Notes: a model not told the origin generated them from the sequence alone. A stretch of DNA of 26,386 bases from JBBSTY01 sp038235385 (GCA_038235385.1 JBBSTY010000044.1:1-26386); one strand, 5' to 3'. Numbered from the stretch's first letter, positions 15,734 through 22,746 are shown. Program-made: numbers and translations.

Positions 15734-15739
15734 ATCCTA
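15734..15739 (-). promoter_or_regulatory. Candidate -10 (TAGGAT) of the F420 oxidoreductase gene
   Basis: On the minus strand TAGGAT is followed by a self-complementary GATCGATCGATC tract (15725-15736 overlaps it), then the AGAGGGG ribosome binding site. The palindromic tract beside the -10 could bind a regulator. Confidence 0.4.
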
Positions 15740-15849
15740 CGGCGACCACCCCTCCCCGCTGGCGCGAGCGTGCCGGTACGGTCGGGCTCGCGCAGCTGCC
15801 ACGGAGCTGGAGCCTCGACCTCGGTGAGGTCCTGACATCCGGACCCACT

Positions 15850-15903
15850 CCCGAAATTGCGGCTGTCGGACACCTAGTCGGCGCTGACCGCCGCAATTTC
15901 GGG
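15850..15903 (-). terminator. Long inverted repeat at the 3' end of a tetR gene
   Basis: A perfect 14-base inverted repeat (CCCGAAATTGCGGC at 15850-15863 and its complement at 15890-15903) encloses 26 bases that include the TetR stop codon. The right arm codes for the protein's last residues (EIAA). In minus-strand RNA this would be a long-stem hairpin, most simply a terminator between tetR and the F420 oxidoreductase gene, though no U tract follows. Confidence 0.45.
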
Positions 15904-16632
15904 GTCGTGGCGGTCGAGGAGGAGGCTGAGGGAGCGGACGAGGAGGTCGCGGGTCTGGGCGTCGGTGAGACCGCGAACGCGACGGAGGTGATCGAGGCCG
16001 GAGAACTCGCTCAGGACGTCGATCGAACCGAGCACGGCACGGTGATCGGCGCTCGGGAGGTCGTCGAGCTCGGGTGCGAACATCAGGGTGACCTGACCTC
16101 GCAACAGCTCGCGGGTCTGGTCGAACCGCTCGCGCATGACGGAGTTGCCCGGGGCACGGAACCCGGCCGCCCGAGCGGCCGGACCGGCGGCCTGCCAGAG
16201 CCGGAGCCGACAGGCCACGAAGCGTTCGATGCGCTGGTCGAGCGGACCTTCGCCGATGGCGGGGATGTGGAAGAGCGGTTCGACCAGCTCGAGCTGACGG
16301 TCGATCGCAGCCCGGGTGAGTGCATCGGCGTCCTCGAAGTAGCGGTACACCGACCTCGGCGACACCCCCGACCGTTCGGCCACCTCGTTGGCGCCGGGGA
16401 TGAACATGTCCTCGGTGAACAGCTCGATCACTGCGTCGAGCACCGCATCGCGGTTGCGATCCCGGCGAGCGGTGCGCCCGTCGACGACCGACGCCCCTGC
16501 GCCACGCCCGCCTGATCCCTGCGACGGATCGACCGCGACTGCGCCGGCGGGGTCGGCGGTCGGTTGAACGGTTGGGGCCTCGGTTCGTGGGACGGACCGG
16601 TTGCGGTCGCGCCGGGGGTCGGCGATGGTCAC
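15874..16632 (-). CDS. TetR family transcriptional regulator (coupled to formylglycine-generating enzyme gene)
   Basis: A 252-residue TetR-type repressor. The DNA-binding domain is at about 53-102: RTARRDRNRDAVLDAVIELF, then ANEVAERSGVSPRSVYRYFED, the classic helix-turn-helix ending in YRYF. Residues about 103-252 are the variable ligand domain, with QLELVEPLFHIPAIGEGPLDQRIERFV and a Leu/Arg-rich end. The GTG at 16632 overlaps the stop of the upstream gene by four bases (GTGA), implying coupled translation. The first 50 residues, ahead of the HTH, are Pro/Arg/Gly-rich and probably disordered, and no other start codon is available in between. An unusual point is that a repressor is cotranscribed with a formylglycine-generating enzyme. 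Its operator is not evident. The ligand is unknown. Confidence 0.88.
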   Translation of the reverse strand: MTIADPRRDRNRSVPRTEAPTVQPTADPAGAVAVDPSQGSGGRGAGASVVDGRTARRDRNRDAVLDAVIELFTEDMFIPGANEVAERSGVSPRSVYRYFEDADALTRAAIDRQLELVEPLFHIPAIGEGPLDQRIERFVACRLRLWQAAGPAARAAGFRAPGNSVMRERFDQTRELLRGQVTLMFAPELDDLPSADHRAVLGSIDVLSEFSGLDHLRRVRGLTDAQTRDLLVRSLSLLLDRHDPEIAAVSAD

Positions 16633-17636
16633 CGGCCGTTCCCCGAGGCCGCCCCGGGAGCGGCGGCGCACCGGAACCCGATGTTGCCGGCGGAGCTGTC
16701 GCGCGTCGAGCGCATCCGAGCGGCGGGTCGGTAGCGCCGGCAGTACGACTCGTGGCAGAGGTACGAGCCGCCCTTCAGCGTGATGCCATCGCCGACCGGC
16801 GGACCGGCCGGGTCGTCGATCGGCTCCGTCGCCGCCGGATCGCCGACCGATCGTTCGAACCGGGGCGCCGCCCACGTATCGGCGGTCCACTCCCAGACGT
16901 TGCCGATCATGTTCGACAGTCCGAACGCATTCGGTTCGAACGCGTCCACGGGACACGTGCCCGCCCATCCGTCGGCGGCGATGCCACCACCGGGGAAGAC
17001 GCCCTGGAACACGTTGGCCCGATGCACGCCATCCGGTTCGAGCTCGTCGCCCCACGGGAAGGTGGTGCTGGACCCGGCCCGCGCCGCATACTCCCACTCG
17101 GCTTCGGTCGGGAGGCGGCGGCGCGCCCAGGCGGCGTACGCCGACGCGTCGTTCCACGACACGTGCACGACCGGGTGCTCGCCACGCTGGTCGATCGAGC
17201 TCTGCGGGCCTTCCGGGGTGCGCCACGATGCGCCGAAGACCTGGCGCCACCACTCGGCGCCGACCACGCCCCGGGTCTCCTCGAAGTCGTCGGGGAGCAA
17301 GGCGCTGAACACGAACGACCACTCGAAGCGCTCGGCTTCGGTGATGTGCCCGGTGGCGTCGACGAACTGGCCGAACTCGTGGTTGGTCACCGCCGTGGAC
17401 GCGATGGCGAACGACGAGACGCGCACCAGCCGGGCCGGCCCCTCGCCGTCGTCGGGGTACGACCACCGACTGTCGTCGCCCATCACGAACGTGCCGCCGG
17501 GCAGCGCGATCAGGCCGGAGCTCGGATCGGCTCCCGCCGGTGCCGATGGAGGTGGCGGCACGGCGCCGGCCGCGGGCCGTTCGACGCCGGCATCACCGTC
17601 GTCGCCGTGCCCTCGTTCCGGTGCGCAGCATCCCAT
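16629..17636 (-). CDS. Formylglycine-generating enzyme (SUMF1-type)
   Basis: A 335-residue enzyme that oxidises a cysteine in a CxPxR motif of sulfatases to formylglycine. The FGE fold is clear: LPGGTFVMGDDS near 44, AVTNHEFGQFVDATGH, HPVVHVSWNDASAYAAWARRRLPTEAEWEYAARAG, and GNVWEW. What separates it from generic SUMF1 proteins is the active-site pair Cys294 and Cys299 in SYLCHESYCRRYRPAAR followed by DSSAGNIGFRCA, with the same Cys-x4-Cys spacing as Cys336/Cys341 in human FGE. The start MGCCAPERG at 17636 is supported by a TAGTAT box eight bases upstream. The N-terminal 40 residues are a Pro/Ala-rich lead. No sulfatase gene lies in this window, so its substrate is encoded elsewhere. The TetR gene overlaps its stop. 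Confidence 0.93.
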   Translation of the reverse strand: MGCCAPERGHGDDGDAGVERPAAGAVPPPPSAPAGADPSSGLIALPGGTFVMGDDSRWSYPDDGEGPARLVRVSSFAIASTAVTNHEFGQFVDATGHITEAERFEWSFVFSALLPDDFEETRGVVGAEWWRQVFGASWRTPEGPQSSIDQRGEHPVVHVSWNDASAYAAWARRRLPTEAEWEYAARAGSSTTFPWGDELEPDGVHRANVFQGVFPGGGIAADGWAGTCPVDAFEPNAFGLSNMIGNVWEWTADTWAAPRFERSVGDPAATEPIDDPAGPPVGDGITLKGGSYLCHESYCRRYRPAARMRSTRDSSAGNIGFRCAAAPGAASGNGR

Positions 17637-17644
17637 CGCGTCCG

Positions 17645-17650
17645 ATACTA
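17645..17650 (-). promoter_or_regulatory. -10 element (TAGTAT) for a leaderless FGE-tetR transcript
   Basis: On the minus strand TAGTAT is followed by eight bases and the ATG at 17636. This is close to the ideal leaderless arrangement in actinobacteria and supports the chosen start. No Shine-Dalgarno is present. Confidence 0.5.
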
Positions 17651-17700
17651 GGTGCTCCTCCCGGGACGCCGGTCGGCGCACGCACGTCGGCCGAGGCCCG

Positions 17701-17722
17701 GTGAGGCGGGTCGTTGCCTCAC
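17701..17722 (-). terminator. Stem-loop downstream of the DUF2855 gene
   Basis: GTGAGGC (17701-17707) pairs perfectly with GCCTCAC (17716-17722) across an eight-base loop. It sits 22 bases beyond the DUF2855 stop and before the FGE promoter, the right place to separate the two units. No U tract is seen. Confidence 0.45.
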
Positions 17723-17743
17723 GGTGCGATCATCCCCGCGTGG

Positions 17744-18832
17744 TCAGGTTCGGGCCGATCCCATCGAGATGACGAAGCCCTCGGAGGGGTCGGCCTGGTT
17801 GTCGACCAGTTCGACGAAGGTGGCGAGCGCCGACTCGGGGCCGGACCGGCGGGTGATGGTGAGCCAGCCATCGGCCCAGGTGGTGAACGCGGTCCACGCT
17901 GCGTCGACCCGCTCGTCGAGACCCGCTCGGCCCCACTCGGCGGCGCGCGCCGCTATCTGGTCGGGAGCGAAGAAGAAGGTGGGCGCGGGACCCTCGAGGT
18001 CGGCGGCGGTCTCGGGAGCGTCGTCCCAGTGGGTGTCGCCGACGATGAGACTTGCCGCCAACCGGTCGCCCAGCGCGCCGTGCACCGCGGCCGTGACCGC
18101 TGCGTTCCCGGCGATGTCGACGTACACGGCCGCGGGGGCATCCAACTCGGCCGAACCGGAGCGCACCTGGTCGTAGGTCAGGACCTGGTCGTACAGGTCG
18201 AGACCGGTCACGAACGCGAGGTTCGCCGGCGACGTGAGCCCGATCACCGGCACCCCGCGGGCCCGGACCTGGAACGCAGTGCCGATGGCGGTCTTGCTCG
18301 ACGCACTCGAGAGCACCACCGTCTCGTTCGCCGCCGACGGTCGGTCGGCGAGCGCCCCGTCGATCAGGAACGAGGTGAAGAACAGCGGGAACAGCAGCAT
18401 CCGGCGCGCCTCGTCCATGAGGTCGCGGTCGGCTCCGGTGGGGACGATCTGGTACCTGCTGTAGGCGGCCGCCATGGCCGCCCGGTGCGGTGCGACATCG
18501 CTGAACCCGTCTGGGCCCACGCGACCGGGCGTGACCACGAGCTCGTCGGACATCGGGAGGTACCCGTACACCCGGGTGCCGACGGCGACCTCGGCGCTGG
18601 CGGATTCGACCACGTCGGCGAACCCCCAGACGGGCACCCGACCCCACGGCGCCGGGGCGGGGAAGAACTCCCAGTAGCGCAACATGTCGCCGATCGCCGC
18701 ATAGGTGACGTTGTTCGCGGTGAGCGCGAACGCGTCGACGGCCAGGAGCACCTGGCCGGGTTCGAGGGCGGGCATGTGCACCTCGACGATCTCGCCACGG
18801 CGCAGGTCACCACGGTCGATGTACACGTCCAT
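17744..18832 (-). CDS. DUF2855 family protein (quinone-oxidoreductase-like)
   Basis: A 362-residue protein of the DUF2855 family, a group distantly related to medium-chain dehydrogenases but without their usual zinc and GxGxxG motifs; the function is unknown. Visible markers: VLLAVDAFALTANNVTYAAIGDMLRYWEFFPAP near 28-60 with WGRVPVWGFADVVES; RVYGYLPMSDELVVTPGRV near 87-105; LFFTSFLIDGAL near 150; and the cofactor-like segment ETVVLSSASSKTAIGTAFQVRARG near 168-192, where SSASSKTA replaces the glycine-rich loop. AAVYVDIAGNAAVTAAVH follows. The ATG at 18832 has AAGGGAT upstream. It is flanked by minus-strand genes, with 159 bases before the CurA-like gene. The family recurs beside fatty-acid and hydrocarbon genes in my recollection, consistent with the acyl-CoA setting here. 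Confidence 0.88.
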   Translation of the reverse strand: MDVYIDRGDLRRGEIVEVHMPALEPGQVLLAVDAFALTANNVTYAAIGDMLRYWEFFPAPAPWGRVPVWGFADVVESASAEVAVGTRVYGYLPMSDELVVTPGRVGPDGFSDVAPHRAAMAAAYSRYQIVPTGADRDLMDEARRMLLFPLFFTSFLIDGALADRPSAANETVVLSSASSKTAIGTAFQVRARGVPVIGLTSPANLAFVTGLDLYDQVLTYDQVRSGSAELDAPAAVYVDIAGNAAVTAAVHGALGDRLAASLIVGDTHWDDAPETAADLEGPAPTFFFAPDQIAARAAEWGRAGLDERVDAAWTAFTTWADGWLTITRRSGPESALATFVELVDNQADPSEGFVISMGSART

Positions 18833-18883
18833 CGCTGATCCCTTCGATTCGGCGCCATCGCACCTGAGCTGTCGGGAGGGTAT

Positions 18884-18907
18884 CGCCGGTGGCGCACGAC
18901 ACCGGCG
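18884..18907 (-). terminator. Stem-loop downstream of the CurA-like gene
   Basis: CGCCGGTG (18884-18891) and CACCGGCG (18900-18907) are perfect complements around an eight-base loop, about 85 bases past the stop at 18992. A perfect 14-base palindrome TCGACGGCCGTCGA (18908-18921) adjoins it. A terminator is the simplest reading. Confidence 0.4.
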
Positions 18908-18966
18908 TCGACGGCCGTCGAGGACCTCGCCCCCGAACCGGACCGGCGGAACCGCAGCCGACGGTG

Positions 18967-18999
18967 CAGACGGGTCGATCAGACGGGTCGATCAGACGG
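18967..18999. repeat. 13-base tandem repeat over a stop codon
   Basis: The unit CAGACGGGTCGAT occurs at 18967 and 18980 and is followed by a partial copy (CAGACGG) at 18993, about 2.5 copies. The second unit and the partial copy hold the last codons and stop (18992-18994, minus strand) of the oxidoreductase gene. Confidence 0.7.
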
Positions 19000-20014
19000 A
19001 CGCGACCTTGGCGACCAGCTTGCCCAGGTGGTCGCCGGCGAAGAGCCGCACCAGCAGCTCGGGGGCCCGCTCGAGGCCGTCGGCCACCTCGGCCTGGGTG
19101 GTGAGATCGCCCGAGGCGATCCAGGCGGCGATCGCGGTGGTGGCCTCGTCGTAGAGGCCCCAGTGGTCGATCGTGTTGAACCCCACCATCGACGCCCGGC
19201 GGCTCATGAGGCGCGGGTAGTTGCGGAGGCGGTACGGCTCGGCGCCGTCGTCGGTGGACAGCGATCCGCAGAGCAGGATGCGGGCGTTCGGTGCGATGCG
19301 CCGCAGCACCGTGTCGAGCAGCTCGCCGCCCACGTTGTCGAGGAAGACGTCGACGCCGCCGGGGCAGAGCTCCTTCAGCCGAGCCGCGACGTCGTCGGTG
19401 CGGTAGTTGATGCACGCATCGAAGCCGAGACCGTCCACCACCCACGCGCACTTGGCATCGGTTCCGGCGATGCCCACCACCCGGGCACCGGTCATCTTGG
19501 CGATCTGGCCGGCCATCGAACCCACCGAGCTCGCCGCCGCCGAGATCACGACGTTCTCGCCCTCGGCCGGCTTCAGGACGGCCTTCATGGAGGCGTAGGC
19601 GGTCATGCCCGACTGGCCGACGTCGGTCAACGCCTGCAACGGGGTGGCGCCGTCGGGGACGACGGTGCCGACGGTGAACGGCTCGGCCCAGTCCGAACCG
19701 ACGAGGGAGTACTCCTGCCAGCCCGTGAGCGACGTGACCACCGACCCGACCGGGAGGTCATCGTTGGCGGTCTCGACCACCACGCCGACGCCGTTGGAGC
19801 GCACCGGTTCACCGATCCCCACGGGCGGCAGGTACCCGCTCCCCCGTGGGCTGATCCACCCGCGGATCGCCGGGTCGATCGACACGTACAGCGTGCGGAG
19901 CAGGGCCTTGCCCGCGATGAGCTCGGGGCGCGCGCCGTCGACGGCCTCGAAGCAGTCGGTGGTCACCGGTCCCTCCGGCCGCCGCGCCAGCACGATCTGT
20001 CGGTTGGTACCCAT
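18992..20014 (-). CDS. NADP-dependent medium-chain oxidoreductase (CurA/PTGR-like)
   Basis: A 340-residue zinc-free medium-chain reductase of the CurA/prostaglandin-reductase type (COG2130), which reduces alpha,beta-unsaturated carbonyls with NADPH. Motifs: LARRPEGPVTTDCFE at 9-23; the hallmark LRTLYVSIDPAIRGWIS at 39-55; GVGVVVE near 75; TDVGQSGMTAYASM near 130-143; the nucleotide loop VVISAAASSVGSMAGQIAKMTGARVVGIAG (155-184); and VDVFLDNVGGELLDTVL near 221-237. The ATG at 20014 has GGGGGAA upstream and a TACAGT box 40 bases away; the reading frame upstream of it is not supported. The length is typical. It may handle enones from lipid breakdown, given the acyl-CoA dehydrogenase next to it, but a hairpin separates the two genes. 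Confidence 0.92.
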   Translation of the reverse strand: MGTNRQIVLARRPEGPVTTDCFEAVDGARPELIAGKALLRTLYVSIDPAIRGWISPRGSGYLPPVGIGEPVRSNGVGVVVETANDDLPVGSVVTSLTGWQEYSLVGSDWAEPFTVGTVVPDGATPLQALTDVGQSGMTAYASMKAVLKPAEGENVVISAAASSVGSMAGQIAKMTGARVVGIAGTDAKCAWVVDGLGFDACINYRTDDVAARLKELCPGGVDVFLDNVGGELLDTVLRRIAPNARILLCGSLSTDDGAEPYRLRNYPRLMSRRASMVGFNTIDHWGLYDEATTAIAAWIASGDLTTQAEVADGLERAPELLVRLFAGDHLGKLVAKVASV

Positions 20015-20053
20015 CGTCGGTTCCCCCACGTGTCGGCCGCCTCTCGGCGCCCG

Positions 20054-20059
20054 ACTGTA
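20054..20059 (-). promoter_or_regulatory. Candidate -10 (TACAGT) of the CurA-like gene
   Basis: TACAGT on the minus strand, 39 bases before the ATG at 20014, leaves a normal leader with a GGGGGAA ribosome binding site. The same hexamer serves the Rossmann-protein gene at 23827-23832. Confidence 0.38.
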
Positions 20060-20100
20060 CCGACCGGGCCCGTCGTCAGCGACCAGCCGACCGGCCTCGC

Positions 20101-20122
20101 ACCCCACGCCGCCCGGTGGGGT
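20101..20122 (-). terminator. Stem-loop directly after the acyl-CoA dehydrogenase stop
   Basis: ACCCCAC (20101-20107) and GTGGGGT (20116-20122) form a perfect seven-pair stem with an eight-base loop, beginning six bases after the stop codon at 20129-20131. No U tract follows, as is common in high-GC actinobacteria. Confidence 0.45.
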
Positions 20123-20128
20123 CGGAGG

Positions 20129-21457
20129 TCAGGCGTTCTTGGGCAGTTCGGAGAACGGCATGACCTTGTCGTTGTTCGGCTCCTTGGGGAGACCGAGGGT
20201 GCGCTCGCCGACGATGTTGCGCTGGATCTGGTCGGTTCCGCCGTAGATGGGCGGGCCCTGGGCGAACAGCGCCGTGCCCGTGATCATGGCGTTGAAGGGG
20301 TTGCCGGTGGCCGCGTCGAGGTTGGTGCGCTGCTCGTCGGTGTAGCCGTGCAGCGTGCCTGCGGCGCCGATGATGCGCAGGCCGAGGTCGCGCTGCATGC
20401 GAACCATGTCGCTCATGGCGAGCTTCGAGAGGTTGGCCATCCCGGGGATGTCCTTGCCCGCCGCCTTGGCGGCCTTGAGGCGCAGGTTGTTGTACTTGGC
20501 CAGCTCGCCCATCGTGTGCAGGCGCATCAGGTCCTGGCGGATGGTGGGATCGTCGAGCTTGCCCTCGCCGCGCGCCATGTCGGTGAGCATCTTGGCGCTC
20601 CCGCCGCCGCCCGGGCCGGGACGACGACGCGCCTTGGGCTTGTCGCCGGGGGCGGTGACGAACTCGCCGGCGCGCCGACCGAGCTGGTTCGAGATGCTCC
20701 CCGGCGCGGCCATGCCACCCGCGGCCGAGCCGCCGCCGGCGCCCAGGCCGGAGCGCTCGTACATGAGCGTGGTGTTGGCCACGGCCCACCCGTTGTTGAG
20801 CCCGCCGATGATCGAGTCGGTGGTGACGTGGGCGTCGCTGATGAAGACCTCGTTGAACATGGCGTGGCCGGTCATCTCGCGCAGACCGCGCACGTCGATG
20901 CCGTCCTGGTGCATGTCGCACGCGAACCAGGTGATGCCCTGGTGCTTGGGGACATCCACGTTGGTGCGGGCGATGAGCATGCCCATGTCGGCGGTGGAGC
21001 CCATCGAGGTCCACACCTTCTGGCCGTTCACGACCCACACATCGCCGTCCTGTTCGGCCTTGGTGGTGAGACCGGCGAGATCCGAACCCGCCCCGGGCTC
21101 GCTGAACAGCTGGCACCAGGCCTTCACGCCGGTGACGATGTCGCGCACGTACAGGTCGATCTGCTCCTGCGTGCCGTGGCTGGCGATCGTCGGAGCGGCG
21201 AGCAGCAACCCCAGTCCGCCCGGCGCGCCGAGCGCGCCGAACTCGGCGATCTGGCTCTGGGCCCGGACGGCGTCGTTGCGACCGAGCCCCTTGCCGTAGG
21301 CGTTGGTGGGCAGGATCGGCGCCGCCCAGCCCGACAGGCCGAGGCGCTCCCACCACTCGCCGACGGTGAGATCCGGGTCCCAGTTCTCCTCGAGCCAGGT
21401 GCCGAGCTCGTCGACGAGCTCGTCGCTCGACGTCGCAGGCGTGATGATGTCGGTCAT
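20129..21457 (-). CDS. Acyl-CoA dehydrogenase (FadE-type)
   Basis: A 442-residue FAD-dependent acyl-CoA dehydrogenase for the first oxidation of a CoA ester. The FAD/substrate signature CQLFSEPGAGSDLAGL is at 115-130 with VVNGQKVWTS following (142-151), and the C-terminal dimer/FAD motif YGGTDQIQRNIVGERTLGLPKE at 405-426. The N-terminal part (WWERLGLSGWAAPILPTNAYGKGL) is the form typical of FadE17-like actinobacterial enzymes. An odd feature is a low-complexity stretch at about 239-288, with GAGGGSAAGG and KARRRPGPGGGG, lying between the middle and C-terminal domains. The ATG at 21457 has a GAGGGG site six bases upstream. A 19-base palindrome about 100 bases upstream could be its operator. 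The TetR gene behind it reads in the same direction but 168 bases away. Confidence 0.93.
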   Translation of the reverse strand: MTDIITPATSSDELVDELGTWLEENWDPDLTVGEWWERLGLSGWAAPILPTNAYGKGLGRNDAVRAQSQIAEFGALGAPGGLGLLLAAPTIASHGTQEQIDLYVRDIVTGVKAWCQLFSEPGAGSDLAGLTTKAEQDGDVWVVNGQKVWTSMGSTADMGMLIARTNVDVPKHQGITWFACDMHQDGIDVRGLREMTGHAMFNEVFISDAHVTTDSIIGGLNNGWAVANTTLMYERSGLGAGGGSAAGGMAAPGSISNQLGRRAGEFVTAPGDKPKARRRPGPGGGGSAKMLTDMARGEGKLDDPTIRQDLMRLHTMGELAKYNNLRLKAAKAAGKDIPGMANLSKLAMSDMVRMQRDLGLRIIGAAGTLHGYTDEQRTNLDAATGNPFNAMITGTALFAQGPPIYGGTDQIQRNIVGERTLGLPKEPNNDKVMPFSELPKNA

Positions 21458-21556
21458 GGCGTCCCCTCGGTCTTCGATCGTGGGTGCAGGTGTCACCCCG
21501 GGTCGTTTCCCCACTGCTCTCGACCATTCTTGCCGCGATCGACGCCTCCGGGGCAA

Positions 21557-21575
21557 GTTGCACACGGTGCGCAAC
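21557..21575. promoter_or_regulatory. 19-bp palindrome, candidate repressor operator
   Basis: GTTGCACACGGTGCGCAAC has nine-base arms that match at eight of nine positions around a central G. It lies between the tetR stop (21626) and the acyl-CoA dehydrogenase start (21457), the position of a promoter region. Size and symmetry are those of TetR-family operators; which protein binds is not known. Confidence 0.5.
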
Positions 21576-21625
21576 CTCGGGGATCGAGGCCGACGCATGG
21601 ACCTGACCGGACGTCGCCGCCGGGA

Positions 21626-22276
21626 TCAACCGATGACCAGCGCCAACGCCGATCGCAACCACCGTTCGTAGCGAGCGACCGACCAACCCCGATCGCGGAC
21701 GAACGAGAGGTAGAGGTCGGGGCTGGTCACGGCCCACACGTGATCGACCGCCTCGGCCGGGGTGATGCCGGCACGCAGGAGGTCCCGCGCTGCGAGTGCC
21801 GTGACCGTGCGCCGCATGTCGACCAACCGACCCTCGGCCCCGCCCCGGGCCATCGCCGCGATCTCGGGCTCGTCGGCGGCGGCGACGTTCGCGACGGCGA
21901 GGAGCGCGGCGACACGGTCGAAGATCTGGCGGCACATCAATGCCAGCGCGTCGATGGCCTCCGTCGCGCTCGCGGCCTCGATGACCCGTTGCGCGTCCGG
22001 CCGGTCGGCGACCGCGACCGGTTCGTCGTCGCCGACCAGCGCGACCTCGACCACCTCTCGGAGCAGCTGTGCCTTGGAACCGAACGCGCCGTAGACCGTC
22101 TGCGGCGCGACGCCGGCTTCACGGGCGACGGCCGCGATCGAGGTGCCGGCGTAGCCCTGCGCGACGAACAGGGTGGCCGCGGCCTCTCGCACCCGGATGC
22201 GGGTGACCCGGGCCTGGGCCTGCCTCCCCGATGCGTCGTACGCCCGCTTCGACGTTGACAATCTCACCACTTCCAT
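21626..22276 (-). CDS. TetR family transcriptional regulator
   Basis: A 216-residue TetR-type regulator. The N-terminal DNA-binding part is at about 22-72: ARVTRIRVREAAATLFVAQGYAGTSIAAVAREAGVAPQTVYGAFGSKAQLLREV, the standard helix-turn-helix with TVYGAFGSK at the recognition helix end. The C-terminal domain is helical with a long Ala-rich core (ALALMCRQIFDRVAALLAVANVAAADEPEIAAM) and ends VWAVTSPDLYLSFVRDRGWSVARYERWLRSAL, a pattern seen often in actinobacterial members. It is divergent from a VOC gene with 52 bases between, which hold a 17-base AT-rich palindrome likely to be its own operator. The acyl-CoA dehydrogenase gene downstream is another possible target. The ligand is unknown; acyl-CoA-type inducers are common in such settings. 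Confidence 0.9.
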   Translation of the reverse strand: MEVVRLSTSKRAYDASGRQAQARVTRIRVREAAATLFVAQGYAGTSIAAVAREAGVAPQTVYGAFGSKAQLLREVVEVALVGDDEPVAVADRPDAQRVIEAASATEAIDALALMCRQIFDRVAALLAVANVAAADEPEIAAMARGGAEGRLVDMRRTVTALAARDLLRAGITPAEAVDHVWAVTSPDLYLSFVRDRGWSVARYERWLRSALALVIG

Positions 22277-22285
22277 GTGATCGTC

Positions 22286-22302
22286 TCTCTATTGAATTGA
22301 GA
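22286..22302. promoter_or_regulatory. AT-rich palindrome between tetR and VOC genes
   Basis: TCTCTATTGAATTGAGA has eight-base arms matching at seven positions. It is the only AT-rich patch nearby and lies ten bases from the tetR start and 26 from the VOC start, fitting a shared operator for both divergent genes. Confidence 0.5.
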
Positions 22303-22328
22303 TCGAGTCTAGCCAATGGAGCCTCCCC

Positions 22329-22736
22329 ATGCCGATCACCTGCGGGTTCAACCACGTCGCCACGCTCACCACCGATCTCGACCGCACGGTCGCCTGGTAC
22401 GCCGACGCCTTCGACGCCGAGAAGACCTTCGAGATGGCGGCAGAGGGCCACCACCCCCGCATGGCGATCGTCGGCCTCGGCGGCGGTGCGGCCCTCAACG
22501 TGTTCGAGGTCTCCTCCGATGCGATCATCGGCGATCGGCGCACCATCGGCGGGCGTGGCGCCATCGACCACTTCGGCATCGCCGTGGACTCGCTGGCCAC
22601 CCTCGAGCAGGTGCGCGATCGACTCGTCGCTCTGGGTGCCGACATCGGCGACATCCAGAACCTCGGCGGCGACACCTGGTCGCTCTTCTTCCGCGACGTC
22701 GACGGCATGGAGCTCGAGGTGTGCGCTCCGGTCTGA
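22329..22736 (+). CDS. VOC (glyoxalase/dioxygenase fold) family protein
   Basis: A 135-residue vicinal-oxygen-chelate protein made of two beta-alpha-beta-beta-beta units. Unit one begins FNHVATLTTDLDRTVAWYADAFDAEKTFE with a putative metal ligand His9; unit two begins IDHFGIAVDSLATLEQVRDRLVALGADIGD with His81 and ends FFRDVDGMELEVCAP, where Glu130 aligns with the terminal metal-binding acid. The acid in the fourth strand of unit one (ALNVFEV) could supply the remaining ligand. Such proteins act as lyases, isomerases, dioxygenases or resistance proteins; the sequence does not decide which. It is divergent from a tetR with a palindrome between, so probably under that repressor. The start ATG has only a weak GGAGCC site upstream. 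Confidence 0.88.
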   Translation: MPITCGFNHVATLTTDLDRTVAWYADAFDAEKTFEMAAEGHHPRMAIVGLGGGAALNVFEVSSDAIIGDRRTIGGRGAIDHFGIAVDSLATLEQVRDRLVALGADIGDIQNLGGDTWSLFFRDVDGMELEVCAPV

Positions 22737-22746
22737 CCTGGACCGG

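Noticed and set aside
12819..15827. A 1002-codon open frame on the plus strand
   Set aside because: Overlaps the LodB-like gene out of frame and is antisense to the unknown 482-residue gene and the F420 oxidoreductase. It is low-complexity, without recognisable domains.
19028..22258. A 1076-codon open frame on the plus strand, opposite three minus-strand genes
   Set aside because: It runs antisense to the CurA-like, acyl-CoA dehydrogenase and TetR genes. Its translation is rich in Arg, His, Gly and Asp with no motifs, the usual shadow in high-GC DNA where third positions are G or C.
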